64,000 nucleotides of DNA from NCBI GenBank assembly GCA_921293015.1, contig OV121081.1, positions 4,588,001 to 4,652,000 on the forward strand. The letters run 5' to 3'. Position numbers and translations under genes: made by a program. This DNA is from Phorcus lineatus (lineage: Eukaryota > Mollusca > Gastropoda > Trochida > Trochidae). The notes below the pieces were generated by a model. It was not told the DNA's origin. It searched no databases and worked only from the letters and a program-made list of their open reading frames with translations. Positions 35,650 through 48,096 of the stretch are shown here, in pieces. Each line of letters opens with the position of its first letter. The first letter of the stretch is position 1.

Positions 35650-38402
35650 TATATATATGAAAAAACAAACAAAATTCAACTTCAGACAATTTAACTTCAA
35701 TTGTTATTCTGGGGGAGAACCATATTCATACTTCCACTCCTCTGCTCACATTCGATTTCCAGAGGAAAAATTACTTGCCGATAGTAAACTTTAAGTGGAT
35801 CATTCTATCAAGAAAATTTCTTTCATTTTCTTTGTTTCATTGGAGTCAATTTGGTGTTAAGATTTTTTCATATCTCATTCTTACAAGTTTCTAATATGGA
35901 ATAGTACAATATACATTAACAAGGATTATTCAAATTTAAACTTACAGTATTTATAAGATGATACTATGGAAGTTTAAGGAGAGCTTAATAACCGAGACAG
36001 AGGATGCCAAATGTTGACATAAGTACAACTTAGCCTTTTATTATCATTTCAAAATGTACTATTTGAACAGAACAGCTTTGATGTTGTTTACCTGAAGTCA
36101 ACTGATTGAACTTGGAAAAAAATAATGATGTTTAAGGTATTAAGCTTCAATGATACTGATACAGATTAAGTCATTACATCTCTGAGAGGCACTAGAGAAG
36201 TTGGAATGACGACTATGAAAAAGAAATGTATGGTGTGTAGGTCTCAAGCAGAAGAAAGCTACCTTGGCTTGAGAACAACACAATCATCTGTGCTGAAACT
36301 TTCTAATCACCGATAAGGAGACATCATCCATCTATTTCTTTTCAATGTAACTCATCACTTTATATTGTGTTTTTCTAATTCAAAAACCCGTTTCATTGGA
36401 ACCGATATTGTGTTAAAGAAAGAAATGTTATCTGCTTTCAAATGTCAATGTGCAATAATAAAGAAGTTTCACATGAATGTTTGTAATCTTACCTATTTTA
36501 GCCCATCTATTTTGATGAATTCTTTGAAGTGAAACCAAAAGCAAACTGTTCTCCTTTTCTATGAATAGCTCGATTCAAGATGTAGTCTCATACTTCCATC
36601 TTTTCAGAGATCAGGGTCACAAAACCAAATATTGTGAAAGGGTTTACTTACAAGTGGTGACTTCCTCATAAAAACGATAATTATACGAGAAATTATATAA
36701 GACTGTGAATTGTAAATACTATTCACTAGGTGATGTATTATAAAACCGGAAGTGGAATTAAGTTTAACTAGTTTTGTAAAAATCAATGCTTAATCATTCG
36801 AAATAAAAAAAAATGTGTTATCAAACGATTTCAACTGAAATTCTCATTCTCGTTTTTTAAAGTTTTGAAAGTACAGACAAAATATCAATCACTATCTACG
36901 TTAGAGTATTGAACTCGAATGATCAGTATTTTGCAAAGGTGAGTTACTCTTCAAAACATTAAATAAGAAAAGTATTAATGGGTAACTCAGTACCATTTTA
37001 TATGAAAGATAAGAGGGAGATGAATAATTTCTATATACGCTGTTATAATGAAAAGGTACTTGCTCATGTAGGTCTGGCTAGCAAATCGTGACTATCAAAA
37101 GTTCACGTTTGCATTGAGGAATTTTTGTCCAGTCATCTATGCAGCTATGAATAGGCAATTATTGATCAATTGGACGGCTGGGTTTATGTTCACATTCGTC
37201 GACCATCGAAGAGATGAAGTCGTTTTGACCCATTTAAGACTTGTGGTCTTGACACAAACATGTTTTGGGGAAAAGAAATGTAAAAAAGAATGTTATTTCA
37301 TTTAGTTTTTGTTTTATTTTGATTGAACGGTTCTCTACTTTTATTTTTTACAACAATTCAAAAGACATAAAATTTAGCAAAATAATATCAAAGAATCATT
37401 AATTTTCATAGTCATAGAAAAATATATCAACCACGAAATCGGCATCCCACTTACACGTATATTAGTTAAATGACATAATTAACATAACAAACTAAAACTT
37501 GACTTTGTGTCTGCTATAAATAAGTCTTAAAAGTTACAGGTTCATGGTCACTAAACTGAACTGATAGGCATTTAGGTGATGATTTTTAGAAACAACCACT
37601 TCTTCTCGATAGAAACACTATTTATGAAATTTTACATATTTGACTCCAATTTCATACCCTGTGCCCCTTTTAGGTGCCTTGTGTCCCTTGTCAAATGTAT
37701 TTCAGTATAATTTATTCTATTGGAGACAATGTTGTTGTCTTTACGTGACCTTTTCCTTAATTGATACAGTAAATATTGAAATACACTTATGTAGGAAAGA
37801 TGAGAAAATGCAAATTCCTTGAGTTAATTGCAAATAATAACCTACGTTTCAGTAGATACCAACATCGTCATCATGCAGATTATGATAATTTCCTGTCCAA
37901 CTATTTATGTTAATACATATGTATATTTCGTAAAGAGTTATCAACTCTTATAATCACGTCAAGCTTTGAAAAACTCTTGGACAAAATCCAGGCGTAATTC
38001 GTAAAAAAAAAGAAAAAGCTTAAAAGTAATAGAAGAATTGCATCATAAAAATGTACCAGATGTTGACTATATATATGCAATAAGGTCTACTATACATCAA
38101 CAGTTTACTGGGAAAAAATTGTCAGACAATTCAACCTCGATGGTTTTTTTTGGGGGAGAACCATTTTCATACTTCCAGCCATGATTTGAACTCCTCTGCT
38201 CACATTAGATTTCCAGAGAGGAAAAATGTCTTGTTGATCGTAAACTTTAAGTAGATCATTATCCGGAAATGATGCAAATAAAATATATTTTATTTAAAAT
38301 TTCTTTCGTTTTCTTTGTTTTTTATTGGAGTAAATTTGATGTAAAGATTTTTTCTTATCTAATTTTTACAAGTTTCAAATATGGAATAGTACAATATACA
38401 TT
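35650..38402. repeat. Repeat unit U0
   Basis: Contains the segments TCAGACAATTTAACTTCAAT, AACAAGGATTATTC, the decayed 42-nt exon, an X relic (36900..37305) and the TCTGCTATAAATAAGTCTTA segment. Its right end runs directly into U1 with the same CTCCTCTGCTCACATT, AGTACAATATACATTAACAA order, showing head-to-tail arrangement. Confidence 0.65.
36493..36534 (-). pseudogene. Decayed copy of the gene C candidate exon (unit U0)
   Basis: Coding content is intact (SLQRIHQNRWAKI) and the donor GTAAGATT is kept, but the acceptor CAG has become TTGG, so the exon could not be spliced in normally. Confidence 0.35.
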
Positions 38403-38871
38403 AACAAGGATTATTCAAATTAAAACTTACAGTATTTGTAATGTGATACTACCAAAGTTTAAGGAGAGCTTAAAAACCGAGACGGATGATGACAAATGTT
38501 GACATTACTACAACTAAGCCTTTTATTGTCATTTCAATATGTACAAATTCAACAGAACAGATTTGGTGTCCTTTACCTGAAGTAAACTGATTGAACTTGG
38601 AGAAAATTAATGATGTTTAAAATATTCAGCTTTAGTGATACTTGGCTTGAGAACAACAGAATCATGTGTGTTGAAACTTTCTAATCACCGATAAAGGAGA
38701 CATTATCCATCTATTTCTTTTCAATGTAAGTCATCACCCATATTGTGTTTTTTCTAATTCAAAAACCCGTTTGATTGGAACTAATATTGTGTTAAAGAAA
38801 GAAATGTTATCTGCTTTCAAATGTCAATGTGCGATAATAAAGAAGTTTCACATGAATGTTTGTAATCTTAC

Positions 38872-38913
38872 CTATGTTAGCCCATCTATGTTGATGAATT
38901 CTTTCAAGTGAAA
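38872..38913 (-). CDS. Candidate upstream exon of gene C, copy in unit U1 (intact)
   Basis: Same 42-nt exon as in unit U2 with one residue different (SLERIHQHRWANI). Acceptor and GTAAGATT donor are both intact. It is the intact copy nearest to gene C's exon at 26975, but with two decayed copies in between. Confidence 0.4.
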   Translation of the reverse strand, partial: FHLKEFINIDGLT

Positions 38914-39909
38914 CTGAAAGCAAACTGTTCTCCTATTCTATAAATAGCTCGATTCAAGTACATGTAGACTCGTACCGCCATTTCTTCAGAGACAAGGGAA
39001 ACAAAACCAAATATTGTGAAAGGGTTAAATTACAAGCGGTAACTTCCTCATAAAAACGATAATTATACGAGAAACTATATAAGACTGGGAATTAGAAATA
39101 ATATTTACTTGGTGATATGTTATAAAACCGGAAGTGGAATTAAGTTTAACTAGTTTTGTAAAAATCAATGCTTAATCATTCAAAATAAAATAATTTGTGT
39201 TAACAAACGATTTCAACTGAAATTCTCATTCTCGTTTTTGAAAGTTTTGAAAGTACAGTAAAATATTAATCACTATCTACGTCAGAGTATTGAACTCGTC
39301 TGATCATTATTTTGCAAAGGGGAGTAACTCTCCAAAACATTATTTAAGAAATGTATTAATGGGCATCTCAGTTCCATTTTATATGAAATATAACACGGAG
39401 TTGAATAAAGACCATATACGCTGTTATATTGAAAGGGTACTTGCTCATGGCTAGCAAATCGTCACTATCAAAAATTGACATCTGCATTGAGGAATTTTGT
39501 CCAGTGCCTAAATATATCTATACCGCTTTGAAAAAGGCAAATATTGATCAATTAGACGGCTGAAGATATAAAGTCGTTTTGACCCATTTATTACTTATGG
39601 TCTTGACACAAACATTTATTGGACAAAGATATGTCCAAAATTATGTTATTTCATTTAGTTTTTGATGGAACAGTTTCTACTTTTATTCTTTACAAAAACA
39701 GTTTTAAAACAGTTTTAGAAAAAGCATAATTGGACATGTAAGTTATGCAACAATGTAAAGTACACATATTTCCTAGCTACGAAAAGCTTTCATTTTCACA
39801 GTCCTATTACACACAATATGATGATCCGATTAATCATGTAGATTTAGATTAATTCGTCTTCTTATAGAGACAAAAGCCCAAGAAAATGTCATTCTTATTG
39901 ACAAATACC

Positions 39910-40194
39910 ATGGTTGTCGGGAAATATGAATTATATGTAATGAATTTGAGTCCTGTAATGAGGCTCGACTATAATCAAATTTTCGTCATTTTCTCCAGAA
40001 GCAAAATGCTTGGAAACCAGAAATCTTTGCTAACGGTACTTGAAATATTCCATGACCATAATCCAAAGATGTGGAGTCCATGTGCTAAGGAGTCACGTGC
40101 TAAAGCTTATTTTCGTCTTCTCATTCAGAAACGAAACTCTTTGTATGATGAAATCTTGCACAGATGCTCCTTGCCTATTGGGGATTTAAGTTGA
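39910..40194 (+). CDS. ORF Y, first copy: 94-residue unknown protein
   Basis: An open frame starting at an ideal Kozak context (ACCATGG) and ending in TGA, in unit U1. It reads MVVGKYELYVMNLSPVMRLD then IFVIFSRSKMLGNQKSLLTV, FHDHNPKMWSPC and a basic RAKAYFRLLIQKRN helix. No signal peptide, membrane segment or known motif is seen. The second copy at 45198 has the same start, stop and length but differs at eight residues out of ten base changes. That lack of silent bias means it is not clearly under purifying selection, so it could be a chance ORF in a repeat. No gene family recognised. Confidence 0.35.
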   Translation: MVVGKYELYVMNLSPVMRLDYNQIFVIFSRSKMLGNQKSLLTVLEIFHDHNPKMWSPCAKESRAKAYFRLLIQKRNSLYDEILHRCSLPIGDLS

Positions 40195-41318
40195 TAGATA
40201 TTGTGACCACGTGAACCCTAATAAGGTAGACATGTAGCCTTGTAGCACCTTCTTTGATATATCAGAAACAATCTGATGAGTTACAGAGTGACCGGCTCTA
40301 TTCATTCTTCTTTATATATATATTAGATTTGTGTTTCTTGTCAACATAGTATAGGTATATAGGGAAACATCCTTCATTATATTAATATTATTTCTTTTAA
40401 AAAATGGATATAAATTCAATTCTATAATAATCATAGTTATGTATTAGCTGACATTTTAATTCATACTTTTTTCTTATGATCAGCTTCACATACATAAAAT
40501 ACAAGCCACTCATCTTCAACAACTGATATGCCATTGGATTAATTTAATAAACAATGCCTCATGATTTGTTTGTTTGAAGTTACATCTATGTATCTACCAG
40601 TGTCTACTGCTTATTTAAAGTTACAGAACCGAAATCGTGAAACTATGATTTTTAAACATTAAGAAATATAATTTTTTACCAAGTAGCTCCCCGCATTTAA
40701 TAAAGATTTAAATTGCTTATAGTAAATACATTTGATGTTTTTCTAAAGATTAGAGTAAATTATCATCTACCCGAATAATTCAATGAACAATTTATATAGT
40801 TATCAAAGCAAAACACCATTACAATTTCATAATTCATGACTATCATTAAGGTTTTTTACATACTTTTTATCATCATTTTTTAAATTTCAGAATTCGTGAA
40901 CTTGAACTTTGACCTTAAAGTATGAATATGTATAAAAATTCACAGGTTATATAATGAACAATTTATTAGTGAGTTCTCAAAAACCTATTTGGTCCTAACA
41001 TGGACCTATCCAATATCTGGTGACTTTCGATATTACACTATCAATGAGCACTTTTCTTGGGAAAAACAATTATATGTTATAAGCAAAATATAGCATTTTC
41101 CCAAAGTCGTGTGAGAACATTGTCAAGTCTCAGTAATTCGCTATTTTATAGGTTTCAGAACTTTTGATCTTATATATGAACGTGTCCAAGAATCCAAACG
41201 GGGTATTGTGTAGGGAGTTATATGTATTTGAACTCGGAAAACATTGCTTGGAAAAAAGTTACAAGTAATTTAAAAGCACAGGCAAAGGCATTTGATAGTG
41301 CTAAAACAGAACCCCGGC

Positions 41319-43200
41319 CTTGCTCCGGGCTGATGGTGTTATTTTGAAGAATTTCGCTGCCTGCTCAGGTTTAAACATTAATTACCATAAAAGTATGTTT
41401 ATTTGGATTGGGTCTAAGAAAAATAACACTGAAAACATTTGCTCGCATATCCCCTTACGTTGGTCAAAAGAACCCTTTTAAATACTTGGCATTATCTTCA
41501 ATGTTGATCTTCAAAATATGATAAAGTCGAATTTCGAAAAACAATTTGAAAAAGCTAGAAAACTTCTATTCTTATGGTCCACAAAGATACTAACTTTAAA
41601 AGGAAAGGTAACAATAATAAAATCCCAAATACACCCATTGTTTACACATCTCTTCACATCCCTCCGAGACCCAGATAATGACTTTTTTAAACGTCTAGAT
41701 ACTATTTTACATATATTTATATGGTCTGACAAAAGAGACAAAATACAGAGAAAAATGTTAACAAATGACTTTTTACATGGGGGTCTTAAAATGACTGACT
41801 TTCCTAATTTTAATAAATATCTAAAAATCAAATGGATCAAACGAATATCAACAGATGGCCTTTGGCAAAACTTATCTAAATTATGTTTTTATCCATGTTA
41901 TGATCTCACTTTGTTTTACTTCCAAAAACGAGGGTTACAAAGAACAAGTAAACTGATAAAAAAAAATTCTTTTCAGAGAGATGTTATAACCAGTTACGCA
42001 GAACTGCGAAGTGACGATATATCTGATATCAGTTCTTTCTTAGAAACCCCATTGATGAATTTTGTTGCAAACAAAGATGTAAATTTCTTTATCCAATGGC
42101 ACGATAACGGACTAAAACACGTCTATCATATTAAAAAGAAAGAAAGTGAAATCAAAGAGTATAAATCAATTCAAAATGAATTCAATATACGCGATACATA
42201 TCTAGCTTATTTCAAATTGCTTAAATATCTTCCCAATGAACATATTTCCACTTTGAAAAATCAACAGCAGATTCTCCCTATGATCATTCCTGTTCAAAAT
42301 TGCAACTTATTAGAACGTCTTATTCGCTCCGAAGATTGCAAATTCATATACCAACTCTTGTGTGAACAAAATCAGGTCTCATTGGAAATATTTTGCCATA
42401 AATGGGAAAGCAAAACTAATCATGTCATTACGAAAAAGCACATGTCAAAGTGCTTCAAATTAATAAAAAATCATCTATCGACAACAAAATCAGAAACTTT
42501 CAATATCGACTTCTACACAGAATAATTGTGACTAAAGCTTTTCTTTACACCATTGGGCGTAATGATGATCAGCGATGCTCTTTATGTGAATGTGAAAATG
42601 AAACGATTGAACACTTGTTTTATTGCTGCTATAAAGTGCAGTTACTTTTAGAAAATTGTCGGATATGGTTTGAAAATGAAACCGGTCATAATATTGATTT
42701 TAATCTCTTCTCATTTCTCCTTGGCGACCCCAACGATAGCATTCTTGTCAACTTTCTATTTACTATCATTAAAAAGTACATCTACAGATGTAAGTGTATG
42801 ACCAAAGAATTAAACTTTAAACATTTAAATAACATTATAAAGTTTCACTATGATGTTGAAAAATATATATTTGGTGAAGATTATGAAACTATTTTGAAGA
42901 ATTGGACTGGCTGCTTCTCTACTTAACCTTTTCTATTATCTCCCCTATCCTTCCACTTTTTCTCTATCCTCTTTATTTTATCTCTGTCTCCTCATTTCTT
43001 TCTTTTTTCTATATTAGGTAATAAGTTTACACACGATATACTTATAATTACTAATAAGAACTTTACACAACTCTTCAACACGTAGAGTCGAAATCAATGT
43101 AAAATCGTGGTAAGTTCTGTGTAACAAACAAAAATTAGAATTATACACGTCCTTGTTTAATCTCACCTTAAAAGAAAATAAAAACAAAAAAGATAAAAAA
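41319..43200 (+). mobile_element. 5'-truncated L1-like element
   Basis: Begins within ORF2 after the RT (LKNFAACSGLNINYHKSMFI, LRWSKEPF, a stop, then ILGIIFNV). It continues through frames 41518..42525 and 42450..42926, which join by a one-base shift near 42490 (NFQYRLLHRIIVTKAFLYTI, RCSLCECENETIEHLFYCC zinc knuckle). It ends with a pyrimidine-rich 3' UTR and an A-rich tail at about 43200. Orientation is opposite to the 31.4-35.0 kb element. It sits exactly between units U1 and U2. Confidence 0.85.
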
Positions 43201-43637
43201 AGCAAGGATTATTCAAATTGAAACTTACAGTATTTGTAATGTGATACTTCGAAAGTTTAAGGAGAGCTTAAAAACCGAGACGGATGATGACAAATGTTGA
43301 CAATACTACAACTAAGCCTTTTATTGTCATTTCAATATGTACAAATTCAACAGAACAGATTTGGTATCCTTTACCTGAAGTAAACTGATTGAACTTGGAA
43401 AAAAATTAATGATGTTTAAGATATTAAGCTTTAGTGATACTTGGCTTGAGAACAACAGAATCATGTGTGTTGAAACTTTCTAATCACCGATAAAGGAGAC
43501 ATTATCCATCTATTTCTTTTCAATGTAAGTCATCACCTCATATTGTGTTTTTTCTAATTAAAGAGAGAAATGTTATCTGCTTTCAAATGTCAATGTGCGA
43601 TAATAAAGAAGTTTCACATGAATGTTTGTAATCTTAC

Positions 43638-43679
43638 CTATGTTAGCCCATCTATTTTGATGAATTCTTTCAAGTGAAA
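43638..43679 (-). CDS. Candidate upstream exon of gene C, copy in unit U2 (intact)
   Basis: Forty-two bases between acceptor TTTGCTTTCAG and donor GTAAGATT, encoding SLERIHQNRWANI and ending in a single G. That G joins the AT of the gene C exon at 26975 to make Asp, giving RWANIDTAGSILL. The exon recurs in three other repeat units, which lets decay be compared. Reading phase and splice sites are the only evidence; the exon before it was not found. Confidence 0.4.
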   Translation of the reverse strand, partial: FHLKEFIKIDGLT

Positions 43680-44057
43680 CTGAAAGCAAACTGTTTTCCT
43701 ATTCTATAAATTGCTCGATTCAAGTACATGTAGACTCGAACCGCCATTCCTTCAGAGACAAGGGAAACAAAACCAAATATTGTGAAAGGGTTAAATTACA
43801 AGCGGTAACTTCCTCATAAAAACGATATTTATACAAGAAACTACATATAAGACTGGGAATTAGAAATAATATTTACTGGGTGATATGTTATAAAACCGGA
43901 AGTGGAATTAAGTTTAACTAGTTTTGTAAAAATCAATGCTTAATCATTCAAAATAAAATAATTTATGTTAACAAAGGATTTCAACTGAAATTCTCATTCT
44001 CGTTTTTGAAAGTTTTGAAAGTACAGTAAAATATTAATCACTATCTACGTCAGAGTA

Positions 44058-44339
44058 TTGAACTCGTCTGATCAATATTTTGCAAAGGGGAGTAACTCTT
44101 CAAAACATTATTTAAGAAATGTATTAATGGGCATCTCAGTTCCATTTTATATGAAATATAACACGGAGTTGAATAAAGACTATATACGCTGTTATATCGA
44201 AAGGGGACTTGCTCATGAAGGTCTGGCTAGCAAATCGTCACTATCAAAAATTGACGTCTGCATTGAGGAATTTTGTCCAGTGCCTAAATATATCTATACC
44301 GCTTTGAAAAAGGCAAATATTGATCAATTAGACGGCTGA
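44058..44339 (+). CDS. ORF X, most intact copy: unknown
   Basis: Open from a candidate acceptor AAAGTACAG at about 44025 to TGA at 44339; no ATG at the start, so if real it is an internal or last exon. It reads NSSDQYFAKGSNSSKHYLRN, VPFYMKYNTELNKDYIRCYI, ERGLAHEGLASKSSLSKIDV and CIEEFCPVPKYIYTALKKAN. Related copies occur at about 28440..28730, 36900..37305 and 39300..39560. Those have frameshifts (the U1 copy lacks eight bases after GCTCATG). In the U-1 and U0 copies the frame continues further into a segment containing DEVVLTHLRLV. I do not recognise it. Confidence 0.3.
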   Translation: MNSSDQYFAKGSNSSKHYLRNVLMGISVPFYMKYNTELNKDYIRCYIERGLAHEGLASKSSLSKIDVCIEEFCPVPKYIYTALKKANIDQLDG

Positions 44340-45197
44340 AGATATGAAGTCGTTTTGACCCATTTATTACTTATGGTCTTGACACAAACATTTATTGGAC
44401 AAAGATATGTCCAAAATTATGTTCTTTCATTTAGTTTTTGATTGAACAGTTTCTACTTTTATTCTTTACAACAATTCCAAAAACATAAAATTCAGCAAAA
44501 TAAAAGCGAAGAATCATTAATTCTCATACACTCATAGAAAAATCTGTGGACGACGAAATTCTGCGTCACGACTACATGTATATTAGTTAAATGACTTACT
44601 TCTTCAAAATACAGGTTCATTGTCACTAAACTGACCTGATAGGCATTTAGCTAATAATTTACATAAACAACAACATTTGTGAAATTTGACATATTTGACT
44701 CCAATTACACACCTGTGCCCCTTGTGCATAGTGTCCCTTGTCAAATGAATTACAGTATAATTTTTTTTAATCGGAGACACTGGTGTTGTCTGTACGCGAC
44801 CTTTTCCTTAATTGATACGGAATTGAAATACACTTATGTTGGAGAGCAGATGGTAAGAACTTCCTGACCAATTATTTATCTATTAATTTTTAAGATATTA
44901 AATGGATTTTGAACATTTACAAAAGCTTTATAAAATTGGGTGACACGTCTGTGATCACGTCATGTTTTAAAACAGTTTTAGAAAAAGCATAAGTGGACAT
45001 GTAATTTATGCAACAATGTAAAGTACACATATTTCATTTTCTTAGAACCTAGCTACGAAAAGCTTAAAGTAGCACTTTCATTTTCACAGTCCTATTACAC
45101 ACAATATGATGATCCGATTAATCATGTAGTTTTAGATTAATTCGTCTTCTTATAGAGACAAAAGCCCAAGAAAATGTAATTCTTATGGACAAAGACC

Positions 45198-45482
45198 ATG
45201 GTTGTCGGGAAACATGAATTATATGTAATGAGTTTGAGTCCTGTAATGAGGCTCGACTATAAGCATATTTTCGTCATTTTCTCCAGGAGCAAAATGCTTG
45301 GAAACCAGAAATCTTTGCTAACGGTACCTGAAATATTCCATGACCATAATCCAAAGATGTGGAGTCCATGTGTCCAGGAGTCACGTGCTAAAGCTTATTT
45401 TCGTCTTCTCATTCAGAAACGAAACTCTTTGTATGATGAAATCTTGCACAGATGCTCCTTGCCTATTGGGGATTTAAATTGA
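45198..45482 (+). CDS. ORF Y, second copy
   Basis: Homologue of the ORF at 39910 in unit U2, same 95 codons including stop and the same ACCATGG start. Differences: Y to H, N to S, N to K, Q to H, L to P, A to V, K to Q and S to N. Upstream homology between units continues about 250 bases and downstream about 120 bases into an AT tract. It may be an exon of a larger plus-strand gene, since a pyrimidine-rich TTCTTATAG lies 49-54 bases upstream in both. Confidence 0.35.
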   Translation: MVVGKHELYVMSLSPVMRLDYKHIFVIFSRSKMLGNQKSLLTVPEIFHDHNPKMWSPCVQESRAKAYFRLLIQKRNSLYDEILHRCSLPIGDLN

Positions 45483-45603
45483 GTGATATTGTGACCACGT
45501 GAACCCTAATAAGGTAGACATGTAGCCGTGTAGCACCTTCTTTGATATATCAAAGACAATCTGATGAGTTACAGAGTGACCGGCTCTATTCATTCTTCTT
45601 TAT

Positions 45604-45622
45604 ATATATATATATATATATA
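45604..45622. repeat. (AT)n tract
   Basis: Short TA run at the right edge of the Y segment. U1 has a shorter one at the same place (40314..40322), after which U2 carries about 630 bases that U1 lacks. Confidence 0.7.
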
Positions 45623-47551
45623 TCCCCGATTCTATGTCTATATAAAGCAAGTGTATAATTACTAATGCATGCTTAATTCAAATGAAATAGTCTAATTTAC
45701 TTTTGATTTCTAAAGCTGGCTCCGTCAGAGTAGAAAAAGTCCCGATGATATACAAATTGTATATAAGCTTATTTTTATGGTTTCATAAGTTTCATAGGAT
45801 CAAACAAGGATTTCATTTGCTTTCTTAAACACGTTTATATTCTGCGGATATATGTAGACAGACTTAAGTCTAGAATTTATTTATACTGAACCAGGTGTTA
45901 GAGACCTTCAAATGCGTGCAAATAGCAACTTACATAACCTTTTCGTTTCGCAGTCTTATTTGGTAACATTTATCAAATACTGGTATTAATTCACTACACC
46001 ATTTTCAACCGGTATTACGTTATTGATTATTGATGGATCATGATTCTCGGTTTCTTGAAGCCTTTGTGAACATGATATATTTCTTTTACTTAAAAGTAAC
46101 TTAATTCGCAAACAGGGTTCCTGGATGATTCCTAGGAATATACGACACAATACCATAACAGACAGACTGACTGACGTTTTATTTAGTAACAGGCCTCCAG
46201 CCCAAAATACACATACACACTTTTTATTATAACATCCGCATAATTACCTATTTTCACTTAGATTTGTGTTTCTTGTCAACATAGTATAGTTATATGGAAA
46301 CATCCTCCATAATATTAATATTATTTCACTTAAAAAATGGATATAAATTGAATCATAGTTATGTATTAGCTGACATTTTAATTCATACTTTTTTCTATGA
46401 TCAGCTTCAAATACAAAAAAATACAAGCCACTCATCTTCAACAATTGCCATTGGATTTACTTAATAAACAATGCCTTTGATTATAAGTTACATCTATGTA
46501 TCTACCAGTTTCTACCGCTTATGTAAAGTTACAGAACCAAAATCTTGAAAATATGATTTTTAAATATTGAGAAATATAATTTTTTACTAAGTAACTCTCC
46601 GCATTTAATAAAGATTTAAATCGCTTATAGTAAATACATTTAATGTTCTTTTTCAAAGATGATTGCCAGGATTAGAGTAAATTATCATCTGCTTGAATAA
46701 TTCAATGAACAATTTATAGTTACCAATTTCCAAATCCAAAATGAAACGGAATGTTTTTAATCTCTGTTGCCTATGAATGTTTGCCTTCATTGGCTAGTGA
46801 TATAAGCATGTAATAACATTGTTTTGGTAATCTTTAGTCAGGCATGTTAAGAAGTGTACACCAGTATTTCTCAGCTTTAGTTGTATAAGTCAATTGTAAA
46901 GGCACTCTTAAGCAAAACACCATTACAATCACAAGAAAATGCAGTCACAACTAGAATCCTTCAGAATTCATGACTTTCATTAAGGTGACTTTACAAACTT
47001 TTTATCATCATTTTTTAAATTTCAGAACTCGTGAACTTGACCTTGAATTATGAATATGTATAAAAATGCACAGGTTATATAATGAACCATTTATTCGTGA
47101 GTTCTCAAAAACCTATTTGGCCCTAACATGGACCTATCCAATATCTGGTGACTTTCGACATTACACTATCAATGAGCACTTTTCTTGGGAAAAACAATTA
47201 TATGTTATAAGCAAAATATAGCATTTTCCCAAAGTCGTGTGAGAACCTTGTCAAGTATCAGCAATTCGCTATTTTATAGGTTTCAGAACTTTTGATCTTA
47301 TATATGAACGTGTCCAAGAATCCAAACGGGGTATTAGTAGGGAGTTATATGTATTTGAATTCGGAAAACATTACGTGGAAAAAGTTACAAGCAATAGAAA
47401 AGCACAGGCAAAGGCATTGGATAGTGCTAAACAGAACCCCGACCTTGGTCCGGGCTGCTAATGGTGTTATCTAACGTCCCTTAAAACTTACATCGCGGTA
47501 ACTGTATCTTACCAAAAATTGTCCACACACACAGACATTACTTATAAATAA

Positions 47552-48096
47552 TTTATTTTTGCAAAAATGAACATTCTTACACCTGTTATTTAGTCATGAT
47601 TTTCTTTTAAATCATTAAAAACATCGTTAAATTACACATCTTAATTAAAAACAACAACCCGTACGTCATCTTATTCAAAATTATTTACAAATTATCAGCT
47701 GCGTCTTTTTTAAAAGCTAAATCATAATTGCAACGATATGACACTTGTCATCCGAGGAAGGACTCTATAGAGTTCCACAAAAAACATGTTCTTCAAATAG
47801 GGGTTGATGATAGGAATGCGACATTGAAATGAATCCCTTCGCAGAAATACTGAAACGTTTGCATGCAAAATGTATATGGTCATATGGTGCGACTGGCAGT
47901 GACAGGAATGTATGCTGAGAATTTGACATGTAGAGTCATTGAAGAATATTTACACAAGATAGGATCGATCGGACTAGTTCGCTACAGCTGATCATTTTGA
48001 CAATCAATTGATCCGACATGAAGGAATGTTTATAAAACCCACGAAGTTCGGTCATCAATGGCTAGTTCACAGCTAATCATCTCGTCTCTGCTCATG
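47552..48096 (-). other. Probable 3' UTR of copy B with polyadenylation signal
   Basis: No coding signal follows the stop at 48097. Minus-strand AATAAA occurs at 47552..47557 in an AU-rich context, a plausible cleavage signal. The repeat unit that fills 43.2-47.47 kb ends just beyond it, so the gene's 3' boundary and the repeat's boundary nearly coincide. Confidence 0.35.

Larger units (their letters stand above)
38403..41318. repeat. Repeat unit U1
   Basis: Order: AACAAGGATTATTC, candidate exon 38872..38913, X relic, ORF Y, then a 1-kb segment beginning TAGATTTGTGTTTCTTGTCA and ending GGGCTGATGGTGTTAT. Matches U2 closely except for two extra stretches in U2 (45620..46258 and about 46735..46930). 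Confidence 0.75.
43203..47470. repeat. Repeat unit U2
   Basis: Second full copy of U1 (candidate exon, ORF X, ORF Y, 1-kb right segment ending GGGCTGCTAATGGTGTTAT). ORF X is intact only here. After 47470 the sequence is unique and leads into the 3' UTR of copy B. Confidence 0.75.

Noticed and set aside
43268-43374. Alternative last exon for the 42-nt exon (GKGYQICSVEFVHI...) in units U1 and U2
   Set aside because: Phase and acceptor fit, but the peptide looks unstructured, the U0 copy has a stop, and joining the 42-nt exon to gene C's exon at 26975 gives a more protein-like result. Not excluded.
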